A stretch of DNA of 64,000 bases from FEN-1073 sp963780865 (GTDB lineage Bacteria; Chloroflexota; Anaerolineae; Anaerolineales; RBG-16-64-43): positions 35,417 to 99,416 of the forward strand of contig CAWADT010000031.1 of the NCBI GenBank assembly GCA_963780865.1. Reading direction: 5' to 3'. Shown here piece by piece: positions 46,270-57,727 of the stretch; the stretch's first letter is position 1, and each line of letters starts with the position of its first letter. A model generated the notes under the pieces. That model was given only the letters and a program-made list of their open reading frames with translations, was not told the DNA's origin and did no database searches. Position numbers and translations under genes: made by a program.

Positions 46270-47625
46270 ATGACGGGTCAAACGCAAACCCCGGAATTGA
46301 TTGTGCTGGGTGGGGGCCTGGCCGGCTGCGAGGCGGCCTGGCAGGCGGCCGAGCGCGGCGTCCGAGTCCTTCTGATCGAGATGCGCCCGGAGAAAACCAC
46401 CGGCGCGCATCGAAGCGGAGACCTGGCGGAGCTGGTGTGCTCCAATTCGCTCGGTTCGCTCCTCCCCGATCGCGCGGGCGGGGTATTGAAGAGCGAATTG
46501 ACAGGGATGGGATCGCTTCTCATCGCATGTGCGCTGGCGCACGCCGTTCCGGCCGGGACGGCGCTGGCGGTGGACCGCGTAGCATTCGCGCGGGAGATCA
46601 CGCAAAAGATCGGATCGCATCCGGGCATCGAAGTTCGGAGGGAGGAGGCGGTGGAAATTCCCTCCGGACCAGGGATCGTCGCCACCGGCCCGCTCACATC
46701 CCCCGCGCTTTCCGCTTCGATCGGCAAGCTCACCGGCATGGAGCACCTGTACTTCTACGACGCGATCGCGCCGATCGTGGCGGCGGAGTCCGTCGACCGC
46801 GCGGCGGTCTTCGGGGATTCGCGCAACAGCCTTTCCGACGATTATCTCAATTGCCCGCTCACGGAAGCGGAATATCAACGCTTGGTGGAGGAACTGGGGC
46901 GCGCCGAACGGATCCCTCTGAAATCCTTCGAGGAGGAAGTTGCTCGCGGCGTGCGCGCCGGAGCGGAACGGTTCTTCGAGGGTTGCCTGCCGGTGGAAGT
47001 GCTGGCTCAGCGGGGACCGGAGACGCTGGCGTACGGGCCGATGCGCGCGGTGGGTCTCAGCGACCCGCGCACCGGGAAACGGCCGTTCGCCGTGGTGCAG
47101 TTGCGGCGGGAGAACACCGCCCAAACCATGTACAATCTGGTGGGGTTTCAAACGAATTTACTGGAAGGGGAACAGCGCCGGGTGTTCCGAATGATCCCAG
47201 GGCTGGAAAACGCCGAGTTCGTCCGCTACGGTCAGATGCACCGCAATACCTTTCTCAACGCGCCGCGCCTGCTTCTGCCCACGCTGCAATTCCGCGGCCG
47301 GACGAATCTCTTTTTTGCCGGGCAGCTCACCGGGGTGGAGGGATACGTCGGGAACATCGCCACGGGTTTGCTGGCCGGCTGGAATGCCGCGCGAATTTTG
47401 CGCGGACGGGAGGCGCTGGCTCCGCCGGAGGGCACGATGCTGGGCGCGCTCTGCAACTATATTGCGACGGCCGAGGAGAAGCACTTCCAGCCGATGAAGG
47501 CGAACTTCGGTCTGCTGCCCCCTCTTCCCAAAAAGAAAATGGGAAAACAGGAGCGCAGCCGTTTGTTTTCCGAACGCGCGGGCGAGGAGTTCGAGCGGTG
47601 GCGGAAGGAAATTTTCGAACCGTGA
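46270..47625 (+). CDS. trmFO: Methylenetetrahydrofolate-tRNA (uracil-54-C5) methyltransferase
   Basis: TrmFO makes ribothymidine at tRNA position 54 using folate and FAD. The 451-residue protein has the FAD-binding start ELIVLGGGLAGCEAAWQAA and the family motif AELVCSNSLGSLLPDRAGGVLK with its catalytic-region cysteine. Others are EGCLPVE, QLRRENTAQTMYNLVGFQTNL and the final FAGQLTGVEGYVGNIATGLLAGWNAA. The ATG has no ribosome binding site but lies 8 nt after TATAAT. The C-terminus overlaps the GTG of the next gene. It is intact. Confidence 0.96.
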   Translation: MTGQTQTPELIVLGGGLAGCEAAWQAAERGVRVLLIEMRPEKTTGAHRSGDLAELVCSNSLGSLLPDRAGGVLKSELTGMGSLLIACALAHAVPAGTALAVDRVAFAREITQKIGSHPGIEVRREEAVEIPSGPGIVATGPLTSPALSASIGKLTGMEHLYFYDAIAPIVAAESVDRAAVFGDSRNSLSDDYLNCPLTEAEYQRLVEELGRAERIPLKSFEEEVARGVRAGAERFFEGCLPVEVLAQRGPETLAYGPMRAVGLSDPRTGKRPFAVVQLRRENTAQTMYNLVGFQTNLLEGEQRRVFRMIPGLENAEFVRYGQMHRNTFLNAPRLLLPTLQFRGRTNLFFAGQLTGVEGYVGNIATGLLAGWNAARILRGREALAPPEGTMLGALCNYIATAEEKHFQPMKANFGLLPPLPKKKMGKQERSRLFSERAGEEFERWRKEIFEP

Positions 47626-48515
47626 AACGGAGCCGGCGTTTTTTTCTGCTCTCAGTGTTTACCGGTGGGCTTGGCTTGCTGTTGGGCGGTTGCGCCTCCT
47701 CCGGCCCGCGCAGTTTTTCCGGCGGGCAGGCGCTCGCGCTGGCGTCGGAGTTCCTGCAATTCGGCCCGCGGGTGAGCGGGACGGAAGCGGATCGCCAAGC
47801 CGGGGATTGGATCCTGCAACGCTTGAACCAGGAAGGGTGGACGGGCGCGACCGACGAGGGCACGTACAAGAACACGCCGGTGCGCAATATCTTCGGCCGG
47901 AAGGGGCAGGGGCCGGTGATCCTGCTTGGCGCGCACTACAATTCACGCCGGTGCGCGGATCAGCCGGACGGCGGCTGCGCCGCGCCGGTGCTCGGCGCGG
48001 ACGACGGCGCCTCCGGCGTGGCGGTGCTCCTTGAACTGGCCAACACGCTGACCCTGGATTGGAAACATCACCAGGTTTGGCTGGCCTTTTTCGATGCGGA
48101 AGACAACGGCGAGTTGAACGGCTGGGATTGGATCGTCGGTTCGCGACAATTCGCCGGCTATGTTCAGAAAGAGATCGCCGCGGGGATTGACGTCAAGGCC
48201 ATGGTGCTTCTGGATATGGTGGGCGATTCCGACCAGCAGTTCTATTGGGAGGGAAATTCCGATCCATCGCTGCGCGCCGAAATCTGGTCGACCGCCGACG
48301 CGTTGGGGTACGGGAAGGTATTCATCCCCTCGGTGGGTCAAATGATGATCGACGACCATATCCCTTTTCTCGGATTGGGGATTCCGTCCGTCGACATCAT
48401 CGACTTCGATTACCCCTACTGGCACACCACCGGCGATACGCTCGATAAACTCTCGACCGATAGCCTCGAGCGGATCGGCCGGACGGTCGAGGTCTGGCTG
48501 GAGAAAGGGGCGTAG
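47622..48515 (+). CDS. M28-family peptidase or glutaminyl cyclase-like lipoprotein
   Basis: A 297-residue protein starting at GTG 47622, overlapping the trmFO stop by four bases. The signal peptide ends in LLGGC (cysteine 24), a lipoprotein. Zinc ligands of the M28 fold are in GAHYNSR, GADDGASGVAVLLELA, FFDAEDNGE, LLDMVGD and YWHTTGDTLDKL. The family includes aminopeptidases and glutaminyl-peptide cyclotransferases; the FFDAEDNGELNGWDWIVGS and DYPYWHTTGDT segments look closest to the cyclase-like branch. It would act outside the membrane. The next gene follows after six bases. Confidence 0.88.
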   Translation: MKRSRRFFLLSVFTGGLGLLLGGCASSGPRSFSGGQALALASEFLQFGPRVSGTEADRQAGDWILQRLNQEGWTGATDEGTYKNTPVRNIFGRKGQGPVILLGAHYNSRRCADQPDGGCAAPVLGADDGASGVAVLLELANTLTLDWKHHQVWLAFFDAEDNGELNGWDWIVGSRQFAGYVQKEIAAGIDVKAMVLLDMVGDSDQQFYWEGNSDPSLRAEIWSTADALGYGKVFIPSVGQMMIDDHIPFLGLGIPSVDIIDFDYPYWHTTGDTLDKLSTDSLERIGRTVEVWLEKGA

Positions 48516-48521
48516 ACCGAC

Positions 48522-49637
48522 ATGGCGGAGCCTGTCGAAAAACAACCGGTCGGTTCGGCGATTCCAGCCTTCACGCCGGCGTCTTTTTTACTTGCCGGCG
48601 GCTTAGTCCTGGGCGCGCTGGCTGCCACGGCGCTCTTCTTCATGCGAATTCCGATCGCCGGCACATCGCTCGCGTTGGATTGGATCGGAATCCGGGCCGG
48701 GCTGGCCGGGTGGAATGTAACCTACGGAGCGGGGAGCACCTTGCAGATCCCCCCTTGGAGCGCGTTGCTCCTGATTCCGATCGGCATGCTCCCGCTCCAG
48801 GCCGGGTGGGGAGTGGTTGCGTTCCTCACGCTCGTGACCGCACCGCTCAGCCTCCCCTGGGATCGGTTGCGCGGCGGAAAGATCGTGCTTGCGGCGATCA
48901 TCCTGATGCTTGGCTTTCCGATACTGCGCACGATCGTCGACGGGAATGTCGAATTCCTCATCGTCGCCGGGCTGATTTTGCTGGAAGCCGGGATTCTCCG
49001 GCGGCAGCCGGTTCTCTTTGCGCTCGGCATATTGCTTTCCGCCGCCAAGTTGCAGGAAACCTGGATCCTGCTGCTCTGCCTTCCCCTTCTGGCGGCAATA
49101 GCATGGACGACGTGCAAGTGGCTTGAAGCGGTCGGATTGGCGGCGATGGTCGCCTTGCCTGCCATGCTTTGGAGAGGGCGGGAATGGCTGCAGACCGTTC
49201 TCGGCATGCCCGACCGTGCTGACATCATGAACAACTCCCTGCTCACCAGCCTGAGGCGTTTCGGTCTGGCGGGGGTTCCGGCATTTCTGATTTGGGCGAT
49301 CCTTTTTCTGGCTACGGTGTTTGTCGCTGTAAGATATTGCCGGGGATATTCGCGCGAGGGGATTGCCCTCTTTTTATCGGCTTCGCTTCTACTGGCGCCC
49401 TACGCGGCCGGCAACAATATGCTGGTGGTATACGTTTTTGGCGCGCTGCCGCTGCTTCTGGCCCGGCGTTGGGAAGGGGGGTTGCTGTTCGCGCTGATCA
49501 ACCTGCCATATTTCTTTCTCCCCTTCCGGGACATAATGTACTGGTGGAGCGCGCCTTACTGGACGCTGGTTCTGCTAATCTCCTGGGTCCTATTTGCGGT
49601 TCGAATGCGGGCCTGGAAACAAGCGGCCCGTGGCTGA
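48522..49637 (+). CDS. Polytopic membrane protein, GT87/DUF2029-like
   Basis: A 371-residue protein with about ten helices. GNVEFLIVAGLILLEAGILRRQ, followed by ILLSAAKLQETWILLL, resembles the mannosyltransferase GT87 (DUF2029) family, in which an early Asp in the first loop (here SLALDWIGIRAG) acts in catalysis. The function is probably polyprenyl-phosphate-sugar transfer, but this is weakly supported. It follows the M28 gene closely, so it is likely in the trmFO operon. Confidence 0.7.
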   Translation: MAEPVEKQPVGSAIPAFTPASFLLAGGLVLGALAATALFFMRIPIAGTSLALDWIGIRAGLAGWNVTYGAGSTLQIPPWSALLLIPIGMLPLQAGWGVVAFLTLVTAPLSLPWDRLRGGKIVLAAIILMLGFPILRTIVDGNVEFLIVAGLILLEAGILRRQPVLFALGILLSAAKLQETWILLLCLPLLAAIAWTTCKWLEAVGLAAMVALPAMLWRGREWLQTVLGMPDRADIMNNSLLTSLRRFGLAGVPAFLIWAILFLATVFVAVRYCRGYSREGIALFLSASLLLAPYAAGNNMLVVYVFGALPLLLARRWEGGLLFALINLPYFFLPFRDIMYWWSAPYWTLVLLISWVLFAVRMRAWKQAARG

Positions 49638-49771
49638 GCCCGCCTTTCCAAGCCATACCGATGACCAGGACGGAATGCCGCTTAAGAATCCGGTCGAGAC
49701 CCGGGAATGCGCGCGCATCGTTTTGCTTGACACACCCGAAAGGCGCGGGGTAGAATATCCGCCTTGCCCGC

Positions 49772-49844
49772 GGGCCTGTAGCGCAGTTGGGAGCGCGCTT
49801 CAATCGCACTGAAGAGGCCGAGGGTTCGAATCCCTCCAGGTCCA
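49772..49844 (+). tRNA. tRNA-Ala (anticodon CGC)
   Basis: A 73-nt cloverleaf with acceptor GGGCCTG/CAGGTCC including the alanine identity pair G3-U70. The anticodon stem is CTTCA/TGAAG, with loop ATCGCAC, so the anticodon is CGC (reads GCG). CCA is not encoded. Confidence 0.95.
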
Positions 49845-49862
49845 CTCAGAAAGCAGCGTAAA

Positions 49863-49900
49863 AAATGTAGCCGCGATCGCCGATCGCGGCTACATTTATT
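49863..49900 (+). terminator. Long hairpin between the two tRNA-Ala genes
   Basis: AAATGTAGCCGCGAT and ATCGCGGCTACATTT form a 15-bp stem with a 5-nt loop, followed by ATT. It would terminate the first tRNA transcript. The TGTAGCCG arm is shared with the hairpin at 23791. Confidence 0.75.
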
Positions 49901-50016
49901 CCACAGAGAAATTATTCCGGCGATCGGCCGCCCCCCTGCGAGGCTTTCCTTGCCTCTTGACGCCAAGGGAGCGCCGTTGACGTCGGGCTGTCTCCCGGTT
50001 AGAATTGCCAAGCTTT

Positions 50017-50089
50017 GGGCCTGTAGCGCAGTTGGGAGCGCGTCTCAATGGCATTGAGAAGGCCGAGGGTTCGAATCCCTCCAGGTCCA
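50017..50089 (+). tRNA. tRNA-Ala (anticodon GGC)
   Basis: Nearly identical to the first tRNA, with G3-U70. Anticodon stem TCTCA/TGAGA, loop ATGGCAT, anticodon GGC (reads GCC/GCU). CCA is not encoded. Confidence 0.95.
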
Positions 50090-50099
50090 CTGGTGCAAA

Positions 50100-50382
50100 A
50101 AACCTACAATTGCATAGGAGAAGCGTAAATCCGGAGCAGTAGGCCATCCGCCAGAAAGTGGGATGAGAAGATGAAAGTCCCGCAGGCGTTTGCGGAACGC
50201 GAAGGCCGAACTCGCCGGCTCGTCCCGAGGTGATTTTCCGAGGGAACGCGCTCCTGAGGCGAACCAACAGTAACTTCAGGCGGGTAAGCCCGATACAGCG
50301 CATGAGTGACCCCGCGCACAACGCGGGGTAATCAGGGTGGTACCGCGAATCCCTTTCGCCCCTGGCGAAGGGGATTTTTTGT
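50100..50382 (+). promoter_or_regulatory. T-box leader of leuS, specifier CUC (Leu)
   Basis: The conserved T-box AGGGTGGTACCGCG lies at 50334-50347. A terminator AATCCCTTTCGCC-CCT-GGCGAAGGGGATT, then TTTT (50348-50380), competes with it. In stem I the lower helix CCGG/CCGG and upper helix GGCC/GGCC enclose the loop AGCAGTA / GAACTCG, a loop-E motif, placing the specifier at 50211-50213 as CTC, a leucine codon. Uncharged tRNA-Leu(GAG) would allow read-through into leuS. Confidence 0.93.
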
Positions 50383-50458
50383 TCCCTCTCCCTTGCCCTC
50401 CCCCCTTTACTGTATTTGGTAAAAGGGGGAGGATAAAGGTGGAGGTCTGGAGGAACCC

Positions 50459-53545
<3,087 letters not shown>

Positions 53546-53605
53546 ATCGCGAAGTCGGGGCCGGCAGCAACCGGCCCTGACTTTCCTTTATAATCATGAA
53601 ATTCT

Positions 53606-55324
53606 ATGGATACGAATCTCAAACCTTCTGAGGCATCTTCCGAAGAACTCCTGCAGCGAATCAGTCTTGAGTTGATGACGGAAACCTCCCTGCAGGGGAT
53701 TCTGGAAAAAACCGCCCGTTCCGCGCGGCAGGTTGCCGACGCCGCATTCGCCGTGACCGTGCTGTCCAATGAAAAAGGTGAAATGGAACGGATTGCCTCT
53801 TCGCTTGGGGATTCGGATTCCGGGGAAGGTTATTCATCCACTGTTGCCTGGCAGGAGATGCTTGCCGTCCTGTACCGCGAGGGAGGCATGCTTGCTTCCA
53901 TGGATCTGTCCGCCGATCCGCGCTGCGCCGGCCTTTCCACCAAGTGGAAAGAGATCCATTCCTTTTTGGGAGCGCTAATGATTTCCCAGGGACGGATCCT
54001 TGGGGAAATCTGTCTGAGGGGAAAGGCGGGCGCCCGCGGATTCGATATCGATGAGCAAAAAATGATTCAGCATTTAGCGGCCTTGTCCGCGGCGGCCATT
54101 GAAAATTCGCGTCGTTACGAAAAACTCCTCGAAGGGGAAAAGGATCTCACCCGGCAAAACCAGGAACTGACGATCTTCAACGACGTTTCGCTGGCCGCCA
54201 GCACTACCCTGGAATTGGAGGAAATCCTCGCCACCACGCTGGATCGAATGATGCTGCACTTTCATGCGCGGAGCGGGCAGATATTTCTGTTGGAAGAAGA
54301 CGCCGGCGACATGCGCATGGCCATGCAACGGGGAGAATTTTTGGCGTTCTATTGGGAGAAAGACGCTTTTTCCCTCGGCGAGGGGCTGGTGGGGAGGGCG
54401 GCGGGTTCGAGGGAATTCCGCGCCGTGGCCGATCCGCCGCAGGAACCCGGCTTCGACGATGAAGCGTTCCGGGCGAACGGGCTGCGTATGCTGCTTGGAA
54501 TCCCGCTGCTCTCCAAGGGCAGGGTCATGGGGGTGATGATGCTTGCTTCCACGGAGCTGGTGGAATTCACCGCCCGGCAGAAGGCGCTCCTGGAGGCGGT
54601 TGGATTGAGCGTGGGCACCGCCGTGGAAAACGGCCTGCTCCACCGCAAAGCCCAGCGGCTGGCCGTCTTCGAAGAACGCGAGCGGATCGGGATGGACCTT
54701 CACGACGGGATCATCCAGTCCATTTACGCCGTCGGCCTGATGCTGGAAGAAAGCCTCCTCGATTCCCGGCAAAGCGATCCGGCCACCCGCGCCAAATTAC
54801 AGCACGCCATCGATGGATTGAACGCGGTCATCCGGGACATCCGCGAATACATCGCCGATCTGCGGCCCAAGCGGTTCATTTTCGACAACCTGGCCGTCGG
54901 CCTGCAGATGCTGGTGCGCGAATTTCTGATGACCAAACCGATCGACGCCGAGGTCGATCTTTCCGAGGAGGCCGGCCGCTGGCTGGCGCCCGTGGCGGCC
55001 AACGACCTGTTCCACATCGCCCAGGAGGCGCTCTCGAACGTCGCCCGCCATGCCAACGCGACGCGCTTGAAGGTGACCCTGGCGCAGGTCGGGGACCGGG
55101 TCGTGCTCGAGGTGGTCGATAACGGCCGGGGGTTCGATCCGGCGCGTCGTCCGTCCGACGGTTCGCATGGATTGGCGAATATGGAGGAACGGGCGCGTGC
55201 CATTCGCGGCGAATTGACCGTCACGTCCGAGCCGGGGAAAGGCGCGCGCGTGCGGGTATCGATCCCGCGCCTGCGGCCGCAGACGGGGAATTTGGCCGGC
55301 CGGGAAATACGCAGGCGCGAATGA
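53606..55324 (+). CDS. NarL-type sensor histidine kinase with two GAF domains
   Basis: A 572-residue soluble kinase. Residues of about 20-170 and 195-345 look like two GAF domains. The HisKA_3 dimerisation helix is ERERIGMDLHDGIIQSIYAVGL, with the phosphoacceptor histidine at about residue 365. The HATPase_c domain follows with the N-box EALSNVARHANATRL, G1 DNGRGFD and G2 GLANMEERARAIRGE. No membrane segment is seen, so it senses an internal signal. No response regulator lies next to it, so its partner is elsewhere. Confidence 0.93.
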   Translation: MDTNLKPSEASSEELLQRISLELMTETSLQGILEKTARSARQVADAAFAVTVLSNEKGEMERIASSLGDSDSGEGYSSTVAWQEMLAVLYREGGMLASMDLSADPRCAGLSTKWKEIHSFLGALMISQGRILGEICLRGKAGARGFDIDEQKMIQHLAALSAAAIENSRRYEKLLEGEKDLTRQNQELTIFNDVSLAASTTLELEEILATTLDRMMLHFHARSGQIFLLEEDAGDMRMAMQRGEFLAFYWEKDAFSLGEGLVGRAAGSREFRAVADPPQEPGFDDEAFRANGLRMLLGIPLLSKGRVMGVMMLASTELVEFTARQKALLEAVGLSVGTAVENGLLHRKAQRLAVFEERERIGMDLHDGIIQSIYAVGLMLEESLLDSRQSDPATRAKLQHAIDGLNAVIRDIREYIADLRPKRFIFDNLAVGLQMLVREFLMTKPIDAEVDLSEEAGRWLAPVAANDLFHIAQEALSNVARHANATRLKVTLAQVGDRVVLEVVDNGRGFDPARRPSDGSHGLANMEERARAIRGELTVTSEPGKGARVRVSIPRLRPQTGNLAGREIRRRE

Positions 55325-55614
55325 TTGATCGAAACGGACTTTCGTTTTTTTAGGGCTGGAATTGCGAAGGATCTAAGCGCCCCGGGGCAAACATTTTATA
55401 TACTTTTTCGGGGTGAAATTGGAAACGGACGAAAGTCAGATTTAATTATTATCAGTCAATGCGCAAATGTTTATCGGAAAGGATTTAGTGCCTTCGTCCC
55501 GTTTCGCCGGGAAGAAACATCCATAAATGCCAACGATGATGATTTTGGCGGTGATGAGAATGAAAGATTCTTTTTCTTTCATTGGTTGCGGCGATTAATC
55601 TAAATAATTTACAT
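55325..55614. other. AT-richer intergenic region
   Basis: No gene is supported. A 92-codon open frame starts right after the kinase stop but lacks family resemblance, a ribosome binding site and coding bias. The composition is AT-richer than its surroundings. Confidence 0.5.
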
Positions 55615-55705
55615 TGGCGGAGAGGGAGGGATTTCGAACCCTCGGTGGCCAAAAGGCCACAACGGTTTTCGAGACCGTCCCATTCAACCACTCTGGCACC
55701 TCTCC
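55615..55705 (-). tRNA. tRNA-Ser (anticodon CGA), possible extra base in T-loop
   Basis: Acceptor GGAGAGG/CCTCTCC, with CCA encoded at the 3' end. The anticodon stem ACGGT/ACCGT has loop CTCGAAA, so anticodon CGA (reads UCG). A long variable arm (TGTGGCCTTTTGGCCACC) marks it as serine. The T arm reads GAGGG-TTCGAAAT-CCCTC, an eight-base loop, one A more than normal; the extra base lies in a run at 55632-55634. Confidence 0.92.
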
Positions 55706-55759
55706 GAGAAAAATTATATCATGCGAAAAAATTTATTCTTCTACCGGATGATACCGTTG

Positions 55760-56122
55760 CTAGCGCCCATCCCCGTCCTTTCCGGCGTCCTCCAAATGCA
55801 TCCAATGGAGGAGACGATGCGCGATCGGCGCCAGCAAGATTCCGGCGATGCCAAGGAACACCATCCCGGAAAAGAGCGCATAAAACGAGGCGAATAGTTT
55901 ACCCGCGTCGGTTTGGATGGCGTTCACCGGGCCCATCCCGCCCAGGATCATCGAGGCGTTCAGGAGCGAATCGAGGAAGGATAACCCTTCCGTCAGATGG
56001 TAGCCAAGGATCCCGATCCCCAAAGCAACGGCCGTGACGGCCAGGGCGGCCAATCCGTGGAAGAGCACCCGGCGAATAAATCGGTGAACGGGGAGAAGCG
56101 GTTCGTTGTGGCGCTCGTACAT
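55760..56122 (-). CDS. Two-helix channel-like small membrane protein
   Basis: A 120-residue protein from the ATG at 56122, which has GGAG 10 nt upstream. Two strong helices (residues of about 18-45 and 75-105) flank a re-entrant-looking loop LNASMILGGMGPVNAIQTDAG, in the layout of two-TM ion channels. The loop lacks the T-x-G-Y-G selectivity filter; GGMGP replaces it. It may be a relative of potassium channels or an unrelated membrane protein. No operon partner is evident. Confidence 0.6.
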   Translation of the reverse strand: MYERHNEPLLPVHRFIRRVLFHGLAALAVTAVALGIGILGYHLTEGLSFLDSLLNASMILGGMGPVNAIQTDAGKLFASFYALFSGMVFLGIAGILLAPIAHRLLHWMHLEDAGKDGDGR

Positions 56123-56505
56123 TGAGAATGACTCCTTTTCTTGATTATCCCATCCCGCCTGATCCGTCAAATTTGTCCCGGTCCCCTATGGCAAGCCGAT
56201 CGGGGATTCTCCGATCCGGCCGAGAAGAAAAATTCCGCCGCCTCCGCGCGGATCGATTCTGGATATCTGTTTTTCACCAGGTGGAGAAGGTTTCCGTACT
56301 GGTTGACGCCGGCACAGGAGAGAATAGTGGCACCCTTCGTTTTCGAATCGAATGACAGATCGTGGTTTCGTTCCAGCAAATCAGCGCGCCCTTTTCGGTT
56401 GGGCTGTCTGCCATCGGAAATCGCAGACCGTTGATCGCCGGAAGAGATTGCGGACCGGTCATCATCCAGGCGTCGCCGTGAAGCCTATCCGCCTCCCGTG
56501 TTTTT
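56123..56505. other. Intergenic region, no gene seen
   Basis: Spacer between the small membrane protein gene (leftward, upstream here) and the end of the RNase D gene. It should contain the promoter of the former. Open frames within it continue into the shadow of the RNase D gene and are not credible. Confidence 0.45.
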
Positions 56506-57639
56506 TCAATGGGTCGGAGAATTCAGCGTGGCGAGGATCTCCTGCCCGTACGCACCCAAACGATAGGCGCCCAACCCGGGAATTTCAGAAAGCGCGGCCA
56601 GCGATTGCGGCGCGTGTTTGGCGATTCGGAACATCGCGTCCCGGCACAGGATCACGTCGGATTCCACTCCCCGCGCCTCCGCGCGCCGTTTGCGCCACTT
56701 GCGAAGCGCCTCCAGACGCGCCTGGGAAGGCTCGTCCATGCCGCCGTTGCGATGGGGAACCGGAGGCGTGCGCCCCTTCCCTCGTTCTACCGCTTGAAGG
56801 AGGGCTTTCCCATATTGTTGGATCGTCCGCTCGCCCAGGCCGGTTCGGGCCAGGTCGTCGAAGGATGCGGGGGCTTCCCGCGCCAGCTGAACCATGGGCT
56901 CCACCGGGAGAACATGAAAGGGCGGGCGATCGATCCGCTCCGCCTCGTGCTCCCGCCACTCGAACAGCGATTGAAGCATGGCCCGTTGCGCCGGGGTCAA
57001 TTCCAGCACGCCGCGCAATCTCCAGAAGGGGTCGGAGGCGGGCTCCTCGGATTCGAGTTCCGGGATTTTTTCCAAACGCTCGAATTCGTCGCGCAGCTCT
57101 TCGCGATATCCGGCCGAGTAGGCCCGCTCGGCCAGACGGTCGCGCAGCGGCAGCAGATAGTGCGTGTCGTAACGCGCGTAATCGATCTGGCGGTCGGAAA
57201 GCGGCCGTTTGCCCCAGTTCGCGCGTTGCATGGATTTATCGAGCGTCACGCCGAACTCCGCGACGAGCAGCGCGTTCAACCCGAACTGGCGCACGCCGAG
57301 CGAACGCGCGGCCGCGTGCGTGTCGAACAAGCCCCGGACGCGGAATCCAAAATCACGACGCAGGCAGATCAGGTCGTATTCCGCGGCGTGGAAGACCTTT
57401 TCCATCCGCCTGTCTTCGAAGAGGTCCTTCAATCCGGAAAGTTCGGGGAGGCTGAGCGGATCGACGAGGAAGTCCTGATCGGGCGTGGAGATCTGCAGCA
57501 GGCAGACCCGCTCGCGATACACGAACAGGCTGTTGGACTCGGTGTCTACGCCGATGCGGGGAAGCCCCCGCAGCGCAGACAGCAAGCCGGGCATTTTATC
57601 CCCGCGGTTGATCATCACCGGCGGGGGCAATTTCTCCAT
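56506..57639 (-). CDS. rnd: Ribonuclease D
   Basis: RNase D is a 3'-5' exoribonuclease that trims tRNA and other small RNAs. About 377 residues. DEDDy catalytic residues are in GVDTESNSLF, FHAAEYDLICL, FDTHAAARSL and IDYARYDTHYLL. The C-terminal HRDC domains appear as LTPAQRAMLQSLFEWREHEAERIDRPP and EALRKWRKRRAEARGVESDVIL. The ATG at 57639 lies 7 nt after TATAAT without a ribosome binding site, suggesting a leaderless transcript. It is intact. Neighbouring genes are leftward too but start separately. Confidence 0.95.
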   Translation of the reverse strand: MEKLPPPVMINRGDKMPGLLSALRGLPRIGVDTESNSLFVYRERVCLLQISTPDQDFLVDPLSLPELSGLKDLFEDRRMEKVFHAAEYDLICLRRDFGFRVRGLFDTHAAARSLGVRQFGLNALLVAEFGVTLDKSMQRANWGKRPLSDRQIDYARYDTHYLLPLRDRLAERAYSAGYREELRDEFERLEKIPELESEEPASDPFWRLRGVLELTPAQRAMLQSLFEWREHEAERIDRPPFHVLPVEPMVQLAREAPASFDDLARTGLGERTIQQYGKALLQAVERGKGRTPPVPHRNGGMDEPSQARLEALRKWRKRRAEARGVESDVILCRDAMFRIAKHAPQSLAALSEIPGLGAYRLGAYGQEILATLNSPTH

Positions 57640-57646
57640 GCCGGGT

Positions 57647-57652
57647 ATTATA
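57647..57652 (-). promoter_or_regulatory. -10 element of rnd, probably leaderless
   Basis: TATAAT on the minus strand is followed by ACCCGGC and the ATG of rnd. Expected initiation is at the start codon. A clear -35 was not found. Confidence 0.5.
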
Positions 57653-57727
57653 CGACGTCCGGGCGAGGTGATTTTCGGCTGGGAGGGTTCGGAGTCCAAG
57701 AATTCTGCGCCGTGGATGGGCCGCCGA

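Noticed and set aside
46437..48515. A 692-codon frame ending in the M28 peptidase
   Set aside because: The first 395 codons are the shadow of trmFO in another frame. The peptidase begins at GTG 47622 with a signal peptide.
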